This document shows positions 27,034 through 34,432 of a stretch of DNA of 64,000 nucleotides, in pieces. Below the pieces are notes generated by a model that worked only from the letters and a program-made list of their open reading frames with translations, ran no database searches and had not been told where the DNA came from. Made by a program: the position numbers and the translations under genes. The stretch comes from Runella rosea (GTDB taxonomy: Bacteria > Bacteroidota > Bacteroidia > Cytophagales > Spirosomataceae): NCBI RefSeq assembly GCF_003325355.1, contig NZ_CP030850.1, positions 1,240,001 to 1,304,000 of the forward strand. Reading direction: 5' to 3'. Each line of letters opens with the position of its first letter. Position 1 is the stretch's first letter.

Positions 27034-27060
27034 CAAAAAAACAGCCCTTTTGAGGCTGTC
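27034..27060 (-). terminator. terminator at the left end of the element
   Basis: ACAGCC (27041-27046) pairs with GGCTGT (27054-27059). On the leftward strand the stem is followed by a T-run from the A-run at 27035-27041. It would end leftward transcription of the element before the attachment site. Confidence 0.65.
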
Positions 27061-27106
27061 TAAACATTGTTTTATCTGTTATTTGTAACTAAGCCAATAC
27101 ATAGCC

Positions 27107-27806
27107 CCCCCCCTTTATTTTTGCCGGTATTACGCATGAATGGGTTCACGGGTCAACGGCTTGAAAACGCTAAACTTTCCAATCCCCCCTCCCATACGGT
27201 CAATTTATTGACTACAAAAGTTAGGTTTTATTAGGTTGTACCAGCTAAAATATGAAGTTTTATCAAGTTTTAAGCCTCATTTTATGTGATAGGATACCCC
27301 CTAAATTCTAATATTGACAAAATACATACAAAAGGTAGGCATGGGTCAAACATTAAAAGGGGGTAAACTTTTACTCTCCCCTCTCTACATATCATTTTAA
27401 AAATTGAATTTTATTTGTATGCAGACTAAATAATAAGAAGTTTTGTGTAGTTTTATTCGTTTCTTCCTTTGTAAGATTTGGCTAGTTTTTTTATTTTTTA
27501 TCAACGCATGGAATACTTTATTGTAACGTTAATTTATGAGTTATTAGATGTAGTAGAATATCCTGTCTATAGGGACTATATTGTAAATACAAATGACCAA
27601 ATCATTATAGCTGAATTTTTGCAGTCCCCTAAGTATCAAATTGAGGGTTATCGAGTGGCGGGACTATTTAGCCTTTTCCCAATTGCAAAAACAACTGCTG
27701 AATCATTGTTAGCCTTGCAAAAGGATACCCCCCCTCCCTATTCGTGGGCAATATCGTATGCAAAAGGTAGGCATGGGTCAATGAATGAAACACTTTAAAC
27801 TTTAAC
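27107..27806. repeat. three copies of a composite non-coding repeat (iteron-like)
   Basis: The shared signature is a C-run, then GGGTCAA about 43-47 bp downstream, then 14 bp, then TAAACTTT. Copies: 27107-27180 (GGGTCAA 27150, TAAACTTTCC 27171), 27291-27374 (GGGTCAA 27343, TAAACTTTTAC 27364) and 27722-27806 (GGGTCAA 27775, TAAACTTTAAC 27796). The last two also share AGGATACCCCC and AAAAGGTAGGCATGGGTCAA. The exact 14-bp spacing in all three argues for a protein-binding or origin function in the otherwise gene-poor end of the element. Confidence 0.6.
27508..27798 (+). CDS. possible small protein inside the element's repeat region
   Basis: A 96-residue ORF from ATG 27508; a TTG ten codons upstream is also open. 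It begins MEYFIVTLIYELLDVVEYPVYRD and has a balanced, protein-like composition (TNDQIIIAEFLQSPKYQIEGYRVAGLF), but I recognise no family. It opposes all other genes in the element. Its last 20 or so codons lie within the third composite repeat and the stop codon is part of the repeat's TAAACTTT box, which weakens the case for coding. A promoter-like TTTTG/CCTTTG pair precedes it, without the TA of the consensus. Confidence 0.3.
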   Translation: MEYFIVTLIYELLDVVEYPVYRDYIVNTNDQIIIAEFLQSPKYQIEGYRVAGLFSLFPIAKTTAESLLALQKDTPPPYSWAISYAKGRHGSMNETL

Positions 27807-27837
27807 CCTGCCCCCCCTTTACAGTGTAAAAAACCCT

Positions 27838-28077
27838 CTACCAATCAAAAGACATACCTTCCCCATTGTTCATTTTGACCGCCTCCACCTTTGGCAGTAC
27901 ATAGGGCATAAGTTTGATTATAAACTCTAATTTATCCTTTGGTTCTAAGGTTTCTAATACATCGGGTATACTTTCTAACTGCTCCCCGATAACGTCCTTT
28001 AAAACGGCTCTAATCTCTTTTGTCATACGGTTGGGCGTTCCTTTGGTTCTGCCCCCTGTTTTTATTCCTGCTGCCAT
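27838..28077 (-). CDS. small phage/element-associated GTPN protein (DUF5681-like)
   Basis: A 79-residue basic-to-acidic protein. The N-terminus GIKTGGRTKGTPNRMTKEIR resembles the GRxKGxxN(K/R)xT opening of small proteins found next to phage terminase and packaging genes. The remainder is a predicted helical hairpin (VLKDVIGEQLESIPDVLETL; DKLEFIIKLMPYVLPKVEAV). It is the last gene of the leftward series and adjoins the composite repeats. If the repeats are a packaging or replication site, this protein would be a natural candidate to bind them (inference). The function is unproven. Confidence 0.6.
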   Translation of the reverse strand: MAAGIKTGGRTKGTPNRMTKEIRAVLKDVIGEQLESIPDVLETLEPKDKLEFIIKLMPYVLPKVEAVKMNNGEGMSFDW

Positions 28078-28161
28078 TGCTATCTATAATTGTCTATTTT
28101 AGAAAAAATTGTGTGACTTTCATTTATTTACTACGTCTAACGCGCGAAGATTGCTTAAATA

Positions 28162-29373
28162 TTATGCTATAACGGGCTGCAATTCTAAGGTGTCAATCAA
28201 CTTAGTCAACGCGGGGCTGTCATTAATCCAAAGGGCTTTCAGGTCACTTGCTCCCAGCGGTGGCGTACTTTTGGGATTGAGTCCCAAACTTTCGGGCGTA
28301 TGCTCAATCCACGTAGGCACGTAGCCCACGGGCGCGGGGTCGTTCCATTCTTTCGGGTAGCCTAATCGGAAATCTTTGTAATGATACCGTGGTAAGTAGT
28401 CGGCCAAATCAAGCCCGCTTTTGCGCTCCTCATCGGTGGCTACTTGCTCCAAAAAGTCCGATACCTGCCAACGGCCTGCACTTAGTTTATCGGCTCTTTC
28501 TTTCCAAAGGTTGTACCCGTTGAGGTCAGGCCAAAGTATAACTTTACGGTTAGTTAATGCTTTGCAGCGGTCAGCGGTTAAATAAGACAAAGCACCCACG
28601 GCCAACCAAACGAAGTTAGGAAAATACATACTTGCTATAATGGCTGTCTTTGGGGCTTCTACTACACAAACTGTTTTGTTTGGGTCTGATTTCAAAAGAT
28701 GTTCACCAAACAGACAACCTACTTTGTTTTCTTGGTTGAGGTAATTTGCTAACCAAGTGGGCGCGGGCTGTTGTCTTTCCAAAATAGAATGTACCCACGT
28801 GGTACGGGTTTTGGTTTCACCGTTGGGAAGCACGTCTTTGATAGTGTGGCCTGTATGGTCAAAACACTTAATTTGTCCAGCCCTTACATTTGCGTTTAGG
28901 TCAATGTACCAAAACACCGTTGAACCCTGCCAGCGGCTCGACGTCCCAATCTGGTAACGCTCTGTTACTTGCTCCACGTCGGACGCATCAAAAAGATTCT
29001 GCAAGTACTTCACGAAATTATTTTGGCGGTATGCCTTCAAACTTGCCTCTTTTACCTCACTCGGAATAAATACGGGTGGCGGTGGTGGCTGTCGCTTTAT
29101 AAATGGTTGCGGCCGCGTGGCGTACCGTTTCCAATCAGTAGGACGTTCCCCGCGTTCCTGCTGCCAAATCATTTTAGCGTACCCATCAGTATAGGGATTT
29201 AACTCATAGCCGCAATTATTCACCCGTTCGCATTTGCCATACTGTGGTGGTAATTGTTCACCTGTGGTGGTGTCAACATAGGGTGTAAACGTTCGTTTGT
29301 GGTCACAACTCGGACACGTCACGCGGTCGGACGGGCTTTTGTATCTTTTGAATTGATAGCGATAGTCTGACAT
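28162..29373 (-). CDS. zinc-ribbon/TOPRIM-like primase-associated protein (DUF6371-type)
   Basis: A 403-residue protein. The N-terminus is a zinc ribbon (VTCPSCDHKRTF, GKCERVNNCGY: four Cys) as in the CHC2 fingers of primases. The middle has a TOPRIM-like core (KTVCVVEAPKTAIIASMYFP, then LTNRKVILWPDLNGYNLWKERAD), where the Glu and the Asp of WPD would bind metal. This is the architecture of the DUF6371/mobile-element toprim proteins of Bacteroidota. It probably supplies primer synthesis or acts with the D5 helicase encoded 105 bp upstream. A long inverted repeat separates the two genes. Confidence 0.75.
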   Translation of the reverse strand: MSDYRYQFKRYKSPSDRVTCPSCDHKRTFTPYVDTTTGEQLPPQYGKCERVNNCGYELNPYTDGYAKMIWQQERGERPTDWKRYATRPQPFIKRQPPPPPVFIPSEVKEASLKAYRQNNFVKYLQNLFDASDVEQVTERYQIGTSSRWQGSTVFWYIDLNANVRAGQIKCFDHTGHTIKDVLPNGETKTRTTWVHSILERQQPAPTWLANYLNQENKVGCLFGEHLLKSDPNKTVCVVEAPKTAIIASMYFPNFVWLAVGALSYLTADRCKALTNRKVILWPDLNGYNLWKERADKLSAGRWQVSDFLEQVATDEERKSGLDLADYLPRYHYKDFRLGYPKEWNDPAPVGYVPTWIEHTPESLGLNPKSTPPLGASDLKALWINDSPALTKLIDTLELQPVIA

Positions 29374-29394
29374 TAGAAATAATGTTTTATTTCA

Positions 29395-29460
29395 GACTCA
29401 CTTTACTAACATTACTAACTCTTGTAAAAAAAGGTGTGAGTGATGTTAGCGAAGTGAGTC
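29395..29460. repeat. long imperfect inverted repeat between primase genes
   Basis: GACTCACTT-nn-CTAACAT-n-ACT (29395-29417) is repeated inverted as AGT-n-ATGTTAG-nn-AAGTGAGTC (29438-29460), with about 20 bp between the arms. Nineteen positions pair, and the mismatches are mostly transitions. It fills the intergenic gap and could be an attenuator, an operator or an origin structure. Confidence 0.55.
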
Positions 29461-29478
29461 AAGAAAACAAAAAGCTTT

Positions 29479-30927
29479 TTAGATAGGTAAACCTTTGGAT
29501 ATGGCAACAAACGGCAGGTTCCTATGCTTACCGACTAAAAACCCCAAACCATCAAAGCGTTTTATTACTTTCTTGCTTGATAGCGGCACAATTCCGTTTT
29601 GCTGACAGTATGTCCGGTACTGCGGGTATATCTCCTTCAAAAAGATTTTTGACAGCGGGTCTTTTTCATAACCTTCTTCTTCTGAAAACATCGCTACGCT
29701 ATCCGATTCTTTTCGGTAAATCTCCAACGCATCGCGGCTTGCTTCGGCATTGGTGAATCTCCCGTTTTTCATCAGTCTATCCAGCCCAGCTAAAACCCAA
29801 TTAAATACGCCTGACAGTTCGTTTTCGATAATTTTTGCAGCCAGTAAAGGGTCGCGTTCTTCGGTGGGTATTGTCTGCGAAAAAGGCACAATCAGAAAAC
29901 GACGAAAAAAGGCTTCGTTCACTTCGCGCGTCGGTGGCAGTTCGTTGGCATTGAACGCCAATTTGCAATGTATTTTCACAATAAAAGAGTTTCCATACTT
30001 GCGCCGGATTCGGCTTTGTTCGTTGGATACAATCGTTTTAAAGCCGTCGTTCTCCATTCCATTGGCTCCGATTTCCGAACCATAACAAAGCAATTTATCC
30101 ACCAACAAAGCGCGGTTATGCTCTTCTTTCAAATCGCTGATTGACATCGTGGTTACGTTGTCTTTACCCATCAGCGCGTTGATAATTTCAAACATGACGC
30201 TTTTGCCGTTTGCTCCTTCTCCATAGAGAAACAACGCCTTTTCCATTTTCAAATGTTTGGTAAATGTCCAGCCGAAAAATTCAGCAAGTATCCATTGTAA
30301 ATCTTGGTCGGGCAAACAGCGGTTGAGGTACTTCTCAAACATCGGGGCTTTGGCCTTTGGGTCATACACAAAGGGTAATTGGTACGTCAAAAAATCGTTA
30401 GGGTCAGGCTCTCGCAATCGGTAGCCATTGGCTGAAATTTCAAGAGTACCGTTTTTGACATTAATCAGAACCGTTTGCTCATCTGTGACGGGTTCGGGCA
30501 ATTGGGCAGTTGCAAGAAACTGTTTTCGTAGCTTTTCCCTAAATTCAAAGTGTTCGGCTTCCAGCGTTGGCGTTCCCATTTTGGCCGCTGCTTCTCCTAA
30601 AAATCGCTCAATAGATTTACGGTCAACTTCCCGCCAAAAAGCGCCGTTGTAGAGGTATACTGCATCAAAGCGCACACATAAAGCCCATTGATTGACTTTA
30701 GCTAAATGCAGGGCTTCCCGTACTACCAACACCACAAAATGTTTTTGTTTCAGCCCTTCCATTTCATGCCCTTCAATTTCGGTGACTCTTTCAAAAAAAT
30801 TAATATGCTTTACCTGCTCTAAAAGCTTTGCAAGCAGTTGTTTATGCGGTACGGCTTCAAAAAGCTGTTTTTCTAATGCCTCCACGTGTCTGTGGAGGTC
30901 ATTAGGATTAAATGTATTTTGTATCAT
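29479..30927 (-). CDS. D5/P4-family DNA primase-helicase
   Basis: A 482-residue protein typical of phage and plasmid D5-like SF3 helicases. The N-terminal portion corresponds to D5_N (RKSIERFLGEAAAKMG; LINVKNGTLEI). The helicase core begins LQWILAEFFGWTFT, with Walker A GEGANGKSVMFEIINAL near residues 235-250, Walker B-like KLLCYGSEIG, sensor/arginine-finger segments (LAFNANELPPT, EAFFRRFLIVPF), and a C-terminal winged-helix-like tail (YRTYCQQNGIVPLSSKKVIKRF). It unwinds DNA at the element's origin as a hexamer. Its start overlaps the stop of the preceding small gene by 4 bp, placing it in the operon that begins with the excisionase-like gene. Confidence 0.92.
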   Translation of the reverse strand: MIQNTFNPNDLHRHVEALEKQLFEAVPHKQLLAKLLEQVKHINFFERVTEIEGHEMEGLKQKHFVVLVVREALHLAKVNQWALCVRFDAVYLYNGAFWREVDRKSIERFLGEAAAKMGTPTLEAEHFEFREKLRKQFLATAQLPEPVTDEQTVLINVKNGTLEISANGYRLREPDPNDFLTYQLPFVYDPKAKAPMFEKYLNRCLPDQDLQWILAEFFGWTFTKHLKMEKALFLYGEGANGKSVMFEIINALMGKDNVTTMSISDLKEEHNRALLVDKLLCYGSEIGANGMENDGFKTIVSNEQSRIRRKYGNSFIVKIHCKLAFNANELPPTREVNEAFFRRFLIVPFSQTIPTEERDPLLAAKIIENELSGVFNWVLAGLDRLMKNGRFTNAEASRDALEIYRKESDSVAMFSEEEGYEKDPLSKIFLKEIYPQYRTYCQQNGIVPLSSKKVIKRFDGLGFLVGKHRNLPFVAISKGLPI

Positions 30928-31205
30928 AGCTGCGGCTGTGAAAAATTTATAGGCAATTGAATCGGCTTCAAAAATTTACGTTTGTCAGTTGTGACAAATT
31001 GGACATTTCTTTCCCGGCTGATAGGGCAAATACCTAACTGTACAACTTGTAACAATCCAAGTTTTTCGTACTTGCTCTTATATCTACAACCGTCAGCACG
31101 TGAAATGCCTGTTTGTTTCTCAAAGTCGTAAATACTCGTTACATGAGTTAAAAAGAACTCATAGAATACCGTTTCACCTGATTTCTTGTGCTGATTAGTT
31201 GTCAT
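30924..31205 (-). CDS. small element protein, winged-helix-like
   Basis: A 93-residue product from ATG 31205 (MTTNQHKKSGETVFYEFFLTH); the frame is open for 14 more residues upstream but would overlap the previous gene further. The middle (YDFEKQTGISRADGCRYKSKYEKLGLL) has a recognition-helix look and the C-terminal half a beta-wing look (GICPISRERNVQFVTTD), so a small DNA-binding wHTH is possible. Start and stop overlap both neighbours (11 bp and 4 bp), indicating translational coupling. No named family. Confidence 0.6.
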   Translation of the reverse strand: MTTNQHKKSGETVFYEFFLTHVTSIYDFEKQTGISRADGCRYKSKYEKLGLLQVVQLGICPISRERNVQFVTTDKRKFLKPIQLPINFSQPQL

Positions 31206-31395
31206 ACAAAGCCCCTCCCTTAGCTGCGATATTAAGAAGTAAGGCAAGCATTTCAGGACTAAGTGTGAAGCGTTGCGCCAATAGTTGAACCGTCGAATAA
31301 TTCAACTTTTCTAAGTAAGAAACGGCTTTTAAAAACGCCAAAACATTCGTATCTTTGGCATAGCTTCTTTGGGGGTGGAGTGGATTAGTGTCCAT
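31195..31395 (-). CDS. small element protein, unknown
   Basis: A 66-residue, largely helical protein (NVLAFLKAVSYLEKLNYSTVQLLAQRF, LSPEMLALLLNIAAKGG). Its start overlaps the excisionase-like gene by 11 bp and its stop overlaps the next gene by 11 bp. That compact packing is the main support for it being real. No family recognised. Confidence 0.5.
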   Translation of the reverse strand: MDTNPLHPQRSYAKDTNVLAFLKAVSYLEKLNYSTVQLLAQRFTLSPEMLALLLNIAAKGGALYDN

Positions 31396-31732
31396 ATTTC
31401 ACCCCCTTTCTTTTTACGTAGTTATTAGCTTCGGCGACAGTTTCCGCATACGTCTTTTTACGGCCTTCTTTTAACCAAAGGTCAATTTCGGATTTTAAGA
31501 AGTACAATTTTTTACCCCGCTTGTGTACCGGTATTATACCACTATGCACCCAACCGTACACGGTAGGCTTAGTAGCCTTTTCAGGTAAATAGGCGCACAA
31601 CTCCGAAAGGTCAAACCATCTGTCAGGTTCTTCGGGTTGCGATTTTTGAAGTAATAGGCGTTCAATACTTTCCAGTTTATCGTAAAGCTGGATTACGGCC
31701 TGTGGCAGTTCATTAAATGTTAATTGTTTCAT
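31385..31732 (-). CDS. excisionase-like helix-turn-helix protein (HTH_17 type)
   Basis: A 115-residue protein. A coiled N-terminal segment (AVIQLYDKLESIERLLLQK) precedes a MerR/excisionase-like domain: WFDLSELCAYLPEKATKPTV, VYGWVHSGIIPVHKRGKKLYFLKSEIDLWL. Such proteins in Bacteroidota elements control excision and early gene expression, comparable to AlpA/Xis in satellites. It heads a four-gene overlapping leftward operon ending with the D5 primase-helicase. An inverted repeat 50-95 bp upstream (31781-31827) is a candidate operator. Confidence 0.8.
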   Translation of the reverse strand: MKQLTFNELPQAVIQLYDKLESIERLLLQKSQPEEPDRWFDLSELCAYLPEKATKPTVYGWVHSGIIPVHKRGKKLYFLKSEIDLWLKEGRKKTYAETVAEANNYVKRKGVKYGH

Positions 31733-31780
31733 AGCAGTAAGTTCTTATGTTAAAACTTGCTGCGAAATTATAGGGGTGTT

Positions 31781-31827
31781 TTGTGCCGTTACAATGCTGT
31801 TTTCAATATTTATCTATAACAGCACAA
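31781..31827. promoter_or_regulatory. inverted repeat upstream of the excisionase-like operon
   Basis: TTGTGCCGTT (31781-31790) and AACAGCACAA (31818-31827) are inverted copies with one mismatch; an extra ATGCTGTT half-site lies at 31795. It could be an operator for the downstream operon or the weak 3' structure of the gene ending at 31833. Confidence 0.3.
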
Positions 31828-31832
31828 GGATG

Positions 31833-33254
31833 TTAATATTTTCTTTGTTTACGTTTTGTAGGCTTTTCTACTATTTTAATTTCTTTATTTATGATTTTAA
31901 TTAATGGATTTTCGCATGAATAATAATCTCTTGAGATACATTTTTCAATATAATCAGGAGTAAAAGATTTTATCTCACCTCTATGTTTGTAGTTAAAATT
32001 ATCAATTATCCATTTCTCTAAACCTTTCTTATCACATCCAACAATAAATTCATATTCGTACAATTGCTTAAAGAGATTAGCCAAGCGATTACCATTACTT
32101 AAAAAAAATAATTTTCTATCAGCATTATTGCCATTATTTAAAATTCTTTCCAACTCACTTTTTTCTGCATCTTCTTTAAAATAAACTTTCAGAATATTAA
32201 TTATTTGGGTAATTACTTCGTTGCGAAAAACAAACACTTGTTCAAATGCTTTTAATTCAGGTTCTTTGACTTGTAGTGGTAAGTGCTTAGTAGATTCTAA
32301 GCTTTCCCTATCAACTTCGGCATCCAGTATCGCTTTAACTTCGCTTATTTTTTTCTCTCGTTCTTCTTCACGCAGGCAAAACCTTTTTTCGGGGGTCTTA
32401 CCTTCGTATGATTCAAAAGCATATTCAATTTTAAAAAAAATAACATCATACCATACCCCTTTAGGCTGATAATGGTATCCCCCAACAAATTTTAAAAACC
32501 ATCCATAAAGAATATGTCTAACCTCCTCGTTAATTGGCATCGTTTTGAGGTTATCAGTAAAAGAACGAACACTATTCTGGCTTTGAAAAAAAATCTCTCT
32601 TTGCTTCCAAAACAAGTTCATAAAAGCCAATGGCTCAATAAAACCCGCTCTTTCCCCTGCCTGAAAATACTTTTTGATTGGAAAAACAAGGTGTTGTTGT
32701 TCCATCGTATTTTCTAAATTATGGTAAAAGTCCCAATCGTTATTTGTCGCAAACCCTTCAAAGTCTTTTGCTGTGTATTGATAGCTTTCGGGCAAAGGTT
32801 CTAACGAAATTAACTTATCATTGAGGTTCTTTGGTTGGTTTATATTTTGACAATATTCTTTTTCGAGGGTATTCCCTTCATACCTTAAAAAAGCCTCTGA
32901 AAGTAAAAGTAAAGTCGTTTGTAACTGTATTCCATCAATGTTAGAAACAGGCAAAGGATACCCGCCGTAAAACTTCAAGATAAAACAGTAAAGTACGTGT
33001 CTCTGTTCGGCGGTCAATGGAAGTGCCTCAAAATGTTGTAAAGTACTGTAAGGCTTATGAGCATTATTTATAAAATACTGTAATTGCTCCCAAAATAAGT
33101 TCATAAATACCAATGGCTCTAAAAAGCCTTTTCTTGCACCTGATTCAAAGTATTGTTCAGTTTCCAGCACGAAACTTTGATTTCTTATATTTTGGGTATT
33201 ATAGTAAAAATCCCAATCGTTGTTTGAAGAAATACTTTTAAGTTCTTTTTCCAT
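31833..33254 (-). CDS. element cargo protein with duplicated N-terminal domain, unknown
   Basis: A 473-residue protein, noticeably more AT-rich than its neighbours. Residues about 8-135 and 165-300 are two copies of the same domain. Paired landmarks are NNDWDFYYN / NNDWDFYHN, GFLEPLVFMNLFWEQ / GFIEPLAFMNLFWKQ, RHVLYCFILKFYGGY / RHILYGWFLKFVGGY, and RYEGNTLEKEYC / SYEGKTPEKRFC. The C-terminal third (FRNEVITQIINILKVYF; FLSNGNRLANLFKQLYEYEFI; ENPLIKI) resembles the small C-terminal domain of RteC-like and related Bacteroidota element proteins. It is placed between the excisionase-like and integrase genes, where such elements carry accessory (often defence or regulatory) cargo. No enzyme motif is visible. 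Confidence 0.7.
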   Translation of the reverse strand: MEKELKSISSNNDWDFYYNTQNIRNQSFVLETEQYFESGARKGFLEPLVFMNLFWEQLQYFINNAHKPYSTLQHFEALPLTAEQRHVLYCFILKFYGGYPLPVSNIDGIQLQTTLLLLSEAFLRYEGNTLEKEYCQNINQPKNLNDKLISLEPLPESYQYTAKDFEGFATNNDWDFYHNLENTMEQQHLVFPIKKYFQAGERAGFIEPLAFMNLFWKQREIFFQSQNSVRSFTDNLKTMPINEEVRHILYGWFLKFVGGYHYQPKGVWYDVIFFKIEYAFESYEGKTPEKRFCLREEEREKKISEVKAILDAEVDRESLESTKHLPLQVKEPELKAFEQVFVFRNEVITQIINILKVYFKEDAEKSELERILNNGNNADRKLFFLSNGNRLANLFKQLYEYEFIVGCDKKGLEKWIIDNFNYKHRGEIKSFTPDYIEKCISRDYYSCENPLIKIINKEIKIVEKPTKRKQRKY

Positions 33255-33269
33255 TTATGCTTTAATGTT

Positions 33270-34412
33270 TTACAAGTCCAGTTTTATTTTGTCGGCTGCG
33301 CTCCGTTTGGTTTGGTCTATAATCTTAGCGTAAATCTGCGTTGTTTTCAATTCACGGTGTCCGAGTAGTTTTGATACGGTGTAAATGTCTGTACCGCTAC
33401 TAAGCTGTAAAACGGCATAGGTATGGCGAAAACAATGGAAGGTAATCTCTTTGGTTATACCTGCGTTTAAAATCCAGTCTTTCAGGTGTCCGTTTTCATA
33501 AGCTGAGTATTTCAACCCTGTAAATACTTTTTGGTCAGCTTCTCCCCTTTCGCCCATCAACCCGTATGCCTGTTGAGAGATAGGCAATACTTCCGTACCT
33601 TTCGTTTTTTGTTGGGAAAACTGAATAAAGTATCCTTGCCCCTCAATGGCTTCAATCTTACTCCAAGTAAGGTTTTGAATATCTGAAAAACGCAAACCCG
33701 TCAATGCCGAAAACAAAGCAACTTTTTTCATTAGCGGGCTTCTGCACTCAGTTTGCACCAATCGGTTTAGTTCTTCCAGCGTCAAATAATTTCGGTGGGT
33801 TTCCAGCGGCTTTATTGACGCTACCTTTGCATTAAGGTCATAAGGCAAAAACCCGTCATTGAACCCTTGCTTTAAAGCTGCTTTGAACTTATTGAAGTAG
33901 GATAATGCTGTATTTTGGGATAGCGTTTCTTTGTCGCTCCTGCTACTTTTAGCAGTCATCAAATAATCTTTGAAGTCATTACAAAAGGGTTGGTCGAGTT
34001 CGGCAAATTTCAGCGAACCTTTGGTAAAATCTACCAAATAATGATAAGCAGATACCCAATTGTCATGGTTTGAACCGTAACGTTTGGCAGTAAGCTTTTT
34101 AAAATACGCCACAAAATCCTGCTGCCCCTTTTCCTTTAGTTTGAGTTGCTCTTTCTCATAATCCGTATAGATTTCGGGCTTGTTCAATTGGTTTTCTCGC
34201 TTCTGCTTTATCTGTTCCCCTAAAAGCGTTGTTTGTTTATTATGCTCCTTCTCTGTCAGGCTTTTCGGTTTTTCAAAGATATAAATACCCAAAAATTCGC
34301 GTCGGGTAGGCTCACCGTTTTCGGGGTGAGGTATCGGTGGGTAAAAATCCAGATAGAGGCTCTTACGCCCCTTAGAAATAGGTTTTTGCCGTAGTGTTAC
34401 TTTGGTTGTCAT
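33270..34412 (-). CDS. tyrosine-type site-specific integrase
   Basis: A 380-residue recombinase. The N-terminal arm-binding part (RQKPISKGRKSLYLDFYPPI) and a SAM-like core-binding domain (FVAYFKKLTAKRYGSNHDNW, NTALSYFNKFKAALKQGF) precede the catalytic domain. Its Arg is in ALTGLRFSDIQNLTW near residue 241, the H-x-x-R in TFHCFRHTYAVLQL, the second His in LGHRELKTTQIYAKI, and the nucleophile is Tyr361. It carries out integration and excision at the mnmE core site. The gene is followed 15 bp later by the cargo gene and preceded by the HTH regulator, all leftward. Confidence 0.96.
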   Translation of the reverse strand: MTTKVTLRQKPISKGRKSLYLDFYPPIPHPENGEPTRREFLGIYIFEKPKSLTEKEHNKQTTLLGEQIKQKRENQLNKPEIYTDYEKEQLKLKEKGQQDFVAYFKKLTAKRYGSNHDNWVSAYHYLVDFTKGSLKFAELDQPFCNDFKDYLMTAKSSRSDKETLSQNTALSYFNKFKAALKQGFNDGFLPYDLNAKVASIKPLETHRNYLTLEELNRLVQTECRSPLMKKVALFSALTGLRFSDIQNLTWSKIEAIEGQGYFIQFSQQKTKGTEVLPISQQAYGLMGERGEADQKVFTGLKYSAYENGHLKDWILNAGITKEITFHCFRHTYAVLQLSSGTDIYTVSKLLGHRELKTTQIYAKIIDQTKRSAADKIKLDL

Positions 34413-34432
34413 GGGTCTTTTACGCTTTGGGG

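Noticed and set aside
27107-27806. CRISPR array in the repeat-rich end of the island
   Set aside because: Only three diverged copies at irregular spacing (193 and 432 bp), no uniform spacers and no cas genes.
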